Shown here: positions 60,441 to 64,000 of the stretch, piece by piece | Numbering within the stretch: position 1 is the first letter of the stretch | Layout of the letters: each line of letters opens with the position of its first letter | Assembly (NCBI GenBank): GCA_039683515.1 | Contig: JBDKRG010000004.1 | Span: 1-64,000, forward strand | Length of the DNA stretch: 64,000 nucleotides | Source: JAJFUE01 sp039683515 | Lineage (GTDB): Bacteria; Sumerlaeota; Sumerlaeia; MVZB01 | Reading direction: 5' to 3' | Notes under the pieces: generated by a model | Seen by the model: only the letters and a program-made list of their open reading frames with translations | The model's database searches: none | Told to the model about the DNA's origin: nothing | Position numbers and translations under genes: made by a program

Positions 60441-60764
60441 ATGGAAATAACACCCGATTCACATGATATTCACGACCGCGTCGTCGACGCGCTGAAGACG
60501 GTCTATGACCCGGAAATTCCGGTGAATATTTACGATCTGGGCTTGATTTATGAGATCGAGCCGCAGGAAGACGGCCGCGTGCTCATCAAGATGACGCTGA
60601 CCGCGCCCAACTGCCCCGTCGCCGAATACCTGCCGATCGAGGTGAAGGCCAAGGCCGAGACGGTCCCCGGCGTGACCGAGGCGCAGGTCGACGTCGTCTG
60701 GGATCCGCCGTGGACGAAGGAGATGATGTCCGAGGCGGCAAAATTGGATTTGGGGATGTGGTAG
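60441..60764 (+). CDS. sufT: SufT/MIP18-family (DUF59) iron-sulfur maturation protein
   Basis: SufT helps mature iron-sulfur proteins and is related to the PaaD and eukaryotic CIA factor MIP18. The 107-residue product has the DUF59 pattern: VVDALKTVYDPEIPVNIYDL, then GLIYEIEPQEDGRVLIKMTL and the cysteine motif TAPNCPVAEYLP. It ends VVWDPPWTKEMMSEAAKLDL and GMW. The stop codon TAG is part of a REP element (60761-60787). It is the last gene of the suf operon and converges on pilT. Confidence 0.93.
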   Translation: MEITPDSHDIHDRVVDALKTVYDPEIPVNIYDLGLIYEIEPQEDGRVLIKMTLTAPNCPVAEYLPIEVKAKAETVPGVTEAQVDVVWDPPWTKEMMSEAAKLDLGMW

Positions 60765-60787
60765 GCCGACGTCGCCGACGGCGGCAT
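60761..60787 (+). repeat. REP element at the sufT stop codon, copy C
   Basis: This is identical to copy A at 47165-47191: GTAG, then GCCGACGTC-GCC-GACGGCGGC and AT. The TAG of GTAG is the sufT stop codon. With copy D it forms an inverted pair in the gap between the convergent sufT and pilT genes. Confidence 0.9.
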
Positions 60788-60830
60788 GGATGCGGCACTC
60801 ATACCAGATTCGGCATACGAAAAAAAGAGC

Positions 60831-60857
60831 ATGCCGGGATCGGCGACCCCGGCCTAC
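60831..60857 (-). repeat. REP element next to the pilT stop codon, copy D
   Basis: On the minus strand it reads GTAG, GCCGGGGTC-GCC-GATCCCGGC and AT. The pilT stop TAG (60859-60857) shares its G with GTAG, so the transcript reads TAGTAG. The stem has one G-T pair. Loop and flanks match copies A-C. Confidence 0.88.
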
Positions 60858-61978
60858 TAATATCCGGTGCCTGTCGACAGCACGCCGGCGCCGGCCATGG
60901 CGTTCTGGCTGCCGGTGGCGAGGCCTTCGTAGGCCAGGCGCAGCTCCTCGGGGCTGGTCGCGAAGCCCAGGGCGATCTTGTATTCGATCAGGCCGGCGTT
61001 GATCAGCTTGAGGAGCGACTGGTTGAACGTCTGCATGCCGTAATACTCGCCCTGCTGGATGTGCTCGTAGAGGTCCGACGTCTTGCCGTCGAGGAGCAGC
61101 TTCTTGATCGTGGGCGTGGCGACCATAATCTCGATCGCCGGGACGCGCCCCTTGCCGTTCTTGCGCGGCAGCAGGCGCTGCGAAATGACGCCGTTGAGGC
61201 ACAGCGACAGCTCCATGCGGATCTGGTTGTGCAGGTAGGCGGGGAAGTAGTAGATCACGCGCTCGATCGTCTGGACGGCGTCGGTCGTGTGCAGCGTGGA
61301 GAAGACGCTGTGGCCGGTCTCGGCCGCCGAGATGCCGGTCTGGATCGTCTCGAGGTCGCGCATCTCGCCGATGAGGATGACGTCGGGCGACTGGCGCAGG
61401 ACGTGCTTGAGCGCGTCGTGGAAGTTCATCGTGTCGAAGCCGACTTCGCGCTGGTTCACGATCGCGGTCTTGTCATGGTGCAGGAACTCGATCGGGTCCT
61501 CGATCGTCACGATGTGGCATTTGCGGGTCTCGTTGATGTGGTTGATCATCGCGGCCAGGGTGGTGGACTTGCCGGCGCCGGTCATGCCGGTGACCAGCGT
61601 CAGGCCGCGCAGGCGCTCGGACAGGGATTGGACGGTGGGCGGCAGGTTCAGCTCGTCGAACGAAAAGTCGGGGTTGGAGATGTGGCGCAGGACGATCCCG
61701 ATCGAGCCGCGCTGCTTGAAGCAGTTGACGCGGAATCGCCCGATGCCCGAGATGCCGACGGCAAGGTCGAGCTCGGGGGTCTGGGCGAAGGCCTCCCACT
61801 GCGACTCGTTCATCATCGACTGGGCGAAGGCCTCGGTGTCGGGCGGCGTCAGGTCGCCGAAATCCATCGGGACGATCTGGCCGTCGATCCGGATGTAAGG
61901 CGGGCTGCCCGCCTTCAAGAAAAGATCCGAGGATCCACGCTCAACCATCTCCTGCAGTAGATCAACCAACTGGATCAT
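60857..61978 (-). CDS. pilT: Type IV pilus retraction ATPase PilT
   Basis: PilT drives pilus retraction and twitching motility. The 373-residue product has an N-terminal PAS-like lead (LLQEMVERGSSDLFLKAGSP), then Walker A in VTGMTGAGKSTTLAAMINHI, the Asp box IVTIEDPIEFLH, Walker B in DVILIGEMRDLETIQTGISA and a His box with AAETGHSVFSTLHTTDAVQT. This combination distinguishes PilT from the PilB/GspE assembly ATPases. The start overlaps the ugd stop (ATGA). No pilin or PilB is in the window. Its stop abuts a REP element. Confidence 0.94.
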   Translation of the reverse strand: MIQLVDLLQEMVERGSSDLFLKAGSPPYIRIDGQIVPMDFGDLTPPDTEAFAQSMMNESQWEAFAQTPELDLAVGISGIGRFRVNCFKQRGSIGIVLRHISNPDFSFDELNLPPTVQSLSERLRGLTLVTGMTGAGKSTTLAAMINHINETRKCHIVTIEDPIEFLHHDKTAIVNQREVGFDTMNFHDALKHVLRQSPDVILIGEMRDLETIQTGISAAETGHSVFSTLHTTDAVQTIERVIYYFPAYLHNQIRMELSLCLNGVISQRLLPRKNGKGRVPAIEIMVATPTIKKLLLDGKTSDLYEHIQQGEYYGMQTFNQSLLKLINAGLIEYKIALGFATSPEELRLAYEGLATGSQNAMAGAGVLSTGTGY

Positions 61979-63276
61979 GTTTTTACGCCCCTGCCGATTC
62001 CGTGATACTCAAGACCGCATTTTTCGATGCGCTCGGTCGTGTAGATGTTGCGGCCGTCGAAGACGACCGGCTGTTTCATCACGCTTCTGAGCCGCTCCAG
62101 GTTGAGCAGCTTGAACTCGTTCCACTCCGTCACGATCACGACGGCGTCGGCCTGCTCGGCGGCCTCGTAGGCGTTGGCGGCGGGCTCGATCGCGGGGATC
62201 AGCTCGCGCGCCGGGCCGAGGGCGACCGGGTCGTAGGCCCGGACCAGGGCGCCCTTTTCGAGCAGCCAGCGGATGATCTCGAGGCTCCTGGCCTCGCGCA
62301 GGTCGTCCGTGTTGGGCTTGAACGACAGCCCCAGGACCCCCACCCGCCTGCCGGCCAGCGGCGCCAGCCGCTTCTCGATCCGCCGGCAGAACCGGCGGAC
62401 GCAGCCATCGTTGATGCGCATGACGGAGCGCAGCAACTCGTTATCCTCATCGAACGTTTTAGCCGTATGGATTAGCGATAAAACGTCTTTCGGAAAACAA
62501 GATCCGCCGAAGCCCAGGCCGGCCTGCAGGAAGTCCGGGCCGATGCGCCTGTCGTAGCCCATCCCCTTGGCCACCTGCAGGACGTCGGCGCCGACCTTTT
62601 CGCACAGGCTGGCGATGGCGTTGATGAAGGAGATCTTGGTCGCCAGGAAGGAGTTGGAGGCGTATTTGATCATCTCGGCGCTGGCGACGTCGACGATCAG
62701 CATGGGGCGCTCCAGCGGGGCGTATAACTCCAGCAGCGTCAGCGCTACAGTCTTGTTCGGGGCGCCGATGACGATCCGGTCGGGCATGAGGGTGTCCTGG
62801 ATCGCCGAGCCCTCGCGCAGGAACTCGGGGTTGGAAACGACGTCGAACTCGACGCGGCGGCGCTGGTTGCGTTCGATGATGTCGCGGACGAACAGGCCGG
62901 TGCCGACCGGGACGGTCGACTTGTTGACGATGACCTTGTAGCGGTCGATCGCGCGGGCGATGGCCTTGGCGGCGTCCTCGACCTGGCCGAGGTCGGTCTC
63001 GCCGCCGGCCTTGGGCGGCGTCCCGACGGCGATGAAGATGACGTCGCTGCGCCTGACGGCCTGCTCGACGTCGCAGGTGAACGAGAGGCGGGCGTCCTCG
63101 ATGTTGCGCCGGAGCATCTCGCGCAGCCCCGGCTCGAAGATGGTCGGCTCGCCCGAGGCGAGGCGCTCGACCTTGGCGGGGTCCTTGTCGACGCCGATGA
63201 CCTCGTTGCCGAGGTCGGCGAAGACGACGCCGGTGACGAGGCCGACGTAACCGGTACCGATGACCGCGACATTCAT
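61975..63276 (-). CDS. ugd: UDP-glucose 6-dehydrogenase
   Basis: The enzyme oxidises UDP-glucose to UDP-glucuronate with two NAD+. The 433-residue product has MNVAVIGTGYVGLVTGVVFA (NAD-binding), the STVPVGTG and NPEFLREGSA motifs, YASNSFLATKISFINAIASL and the catalytic Cys in GFGGSCFPKDV, and a C-terminal UDP-binding domain with GVLGLSFKPNTDDLREARSL. ATG 63276 has GGAG nine bases upstream; a frame to 63312 is rejected. UDP-glucuronate can feed the decarboxylase at 40617-41579 or go directly into glycans. It is upstream of and overlaps pilT. Confidence 0.95.
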   Translation of the reverse strand: MNVAVIGTGYVGLVTGVVFADLGNEVIGVDKDPAKVERLASGEPTIFEPGLREMLRRNIEDARLSFTCDVEQAVRRSDVIFIAVGTPPKAGGETDLGQVEDAAKAIARAIDRYKVIVNKSTVPVGTGLFVRDIIERNQRRRVEFDVVSNPEFLREGSAIQDTLMPDRIVIGAPNKTVALTLLELYAPLERPMLIVDVASAEMIKYASNSFLATKISFINAIASLCEKVGADVLQVAKGMGYDRRIGPDFLQAGLGFGGSCFPKDVLSLIHTAKTFDEDNELLRSVMRINDGCVRRFCRRIEKRLAPLAGRRVGVLGLSFKPNTDDLREARSLEIIRWLLEKGALVRAYDPVALGPARELIPAIEPAANAYEAAEQADAVVIVTEWNEFKLLNLERLRSVMKQPVVFDGRNIYTTERIEKCGLEYHGIGRGVKT

Positions 63277-63483
63277 GGCCGGGCTCCTGAAACGGGTTGA
63301 TGTCCCAAGCATGGCGACTGTCCTTTCAGGCTAAATCAGCCGCCCCACCCGGCGCAAACTTTGGGCATTTAATTCGGAATTCTAATTCGGTGACAGCTAC
63401 CGAATTAAAACCATGACGGTTTCTATAGATCGCGGTGGATTTATTTATTTGACTTTCGTGGGCCTCTCGGCACAATGGGCCGC

Positions 63484-64000
63484 ATGACTCGTATCGCCCG
63501 CGCCGTCGCCGTTGACGTTCCTTACCATGTCACTCACCGTGGCATTCGGGGGGCCGACATCTTTTTCGATGCCGATGACCGCCGCCGTTACTTGGACGAC
63601 CTCGCCGGCCGCGCCGTGGATGGCGGGCTCGACATCTGGGGTTGGTGCCTGATGACCAACCACATTCATCTTTTGGTTGTGCCGCGCCGCCGCGATGCGC
63701 TGGCGCGGGTGATCGGGCGCGCCCATCAGCGCCATTCGCAGCGCATCAATGCCGCGCATGGTTGGCGCGGACACCTGTGGGCCGACCGGTTTTACTCGAC
63801 CCCGCTTGACGATTTGCATCTTTGGACTGCGATCAAATACATCGAGCTCAATCCCCTTCGGGCCGGGCTGGTGCGCCGTGCGGAGGAATGGTCCTGGTCG
63901 AGCGCCCGGCACCACTCTGGGGTGCCGGCGCGCGACTGGCCGGGCGAGCTGCCCGCGACCGGATCGCCGTTTGGCGGAACCCGGCCGCATCCTCTCGACG
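63484..64000 (+). CDS. REP-associated tyrosine transposase (RAYT), partial
   Basis: RAYT proteins are single-copy HUH-type relatives of the IS200/IS605 TnpA that act on REP hairpins. The visible 172 residues start MTRIARAVAVDVPYHVTHRG and include the HUH motif in CLMTNHIHLLVVPRR, the GHLWADRFYSTPLDDLHLWT stretch and the tyrosine region IKYIELNPLRAGLV with EEWSWSSA. The frame is open at the window edge, so the end is missing. ATG 63475 is an alternative start, three codons earlier. No REP lies within 200 bases of it here. REP copies A-D in the window may be its substrates; that is inference. Confidence 0.88.
   Translation, partial: MTRIARAVAVDVPYHVTHRGIRGADIFFDADDRRRYLDDLAGRAVDGGLDIWGWCLMTNHIHLLVVPRRRDALARVIGRAHQRHSQRINAAHGWRGHLWADRFYSTPLDDLHLWTAIKYIELNPLRAGLVRRAEEWSWSSARHHSGVPARDWPGELPATGSPFGGTRPHPLD

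Noticed and set aside
60841..60900. A terminator between sufT and pilT
   Set aside because: The hairpins here are REP elements without a T-run on either strand.
63445..63990. A minus-strand open frame at the right edge
   Set aside because: The plus strand of the same segment encodes a clear RAYT transposase with HUH and tyrosine motifs; the minus frame has no recognisable pattern.

Overview
The window is high-GC, densely packed bacterial DNA. It suggests a free-living Gram-negative heterotroph. The evidence is an MCE/MlaD-type lipid-transport protein, an O-antigen-ligase-like protein, a phage-shock (Psp) operon with its PspF activator, a PilT motor, several GT-C/YfhO-type membrane proteins, and two very large secreted enzymes with Fn3-like, CBM6-like, DNRLRE and dockerin-like parts. 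This mix resembles under-sampled environmental lineages such as Sumerlaeota/BRC1, Hydrogenedentota or the PVC group, but nothing here fixes the phylum, so that assignment is inference only.

Layout. 1-368 is gene-free word-like repeat. 369-6456 is a leftward cluster: an exported TPR protein, a cysteine-cluster protein, a DUF4870-like membrane protein, TsaB, an MCE protein, a polytopic membrane protein and RsmD. Most neighbours overlap by 1-4 bases. 6523-8972 holds trpA and trpB, separated by a small membrane-protein ORF and a block of four hairpins. 9224-12650 is a visibly AT-rich leftward cassette: a Cys-rich exported small protein, a LolA-like anchored protein, a C39-peptidase/rhodanese fusion and a MauE/DoxX-like membrane protein. 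This is my best candidate for an undescribed system. 12943-18083 holds a GT-C-like membrane protein, a NUDIX hydrolase and an O-antigen-ligase/TPR protein. 18363-29439 holds a response regulator, a giant subtilisin-like protease and a giant esterase/CBM6/propeller protein. 29540-38882 is mixed metabolism and housekeeping: a FemAB-like and a GNAT acyltransferase, PrmA, a J-domain protein, a large anchored protein, an HNH nuclease, a universal stress protein, a DUF1289 protein and a CoA-transferase. 39133-45493 is surface polysaccharide: a polyprenyl-phosphate sugar transferase, UDP-glucuronate decarboxylase, a GT-C-like protein and a YfhO-like protein. 45525-49654 is an expanded psp locus. 49829-54555 holds ApgM-type phosphoglycerate mutase, a membrane protein, a lipoprotein and a small regulator/membrane-protein pair. 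54756-60764 is a complete Rrf2-sufBCDS-sufT iron-sulfur operon. 60857-64000 holds pilT, UDP-glucose dehydrogenase and a RAYT transposase cut by the window edge.

How parts work together. UDP-glucose dehydrogenase (61975-63276) makes UDP-glucuronate, the substrate of the decarboxylase at 40617-41579 that gives UDP-xylose. The sugar-phosphate transferase, the ligase-like protein and the GT-C proteins would use such sugars in envelope glycans. The Psp locus guards the inner membrane of such an envelope.

A second theme is repeats. Intergenic DNA, and in places gene ends, is full of short palindromic or word-like repeats in at least five families. One family has the GTAG-plus-hairpin form of REP elements and lies at stop codons. 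A REP-associated tyrosine transposase sits at the right edge. I saw no rRNA, tRNA, CRISPR array or prophage.
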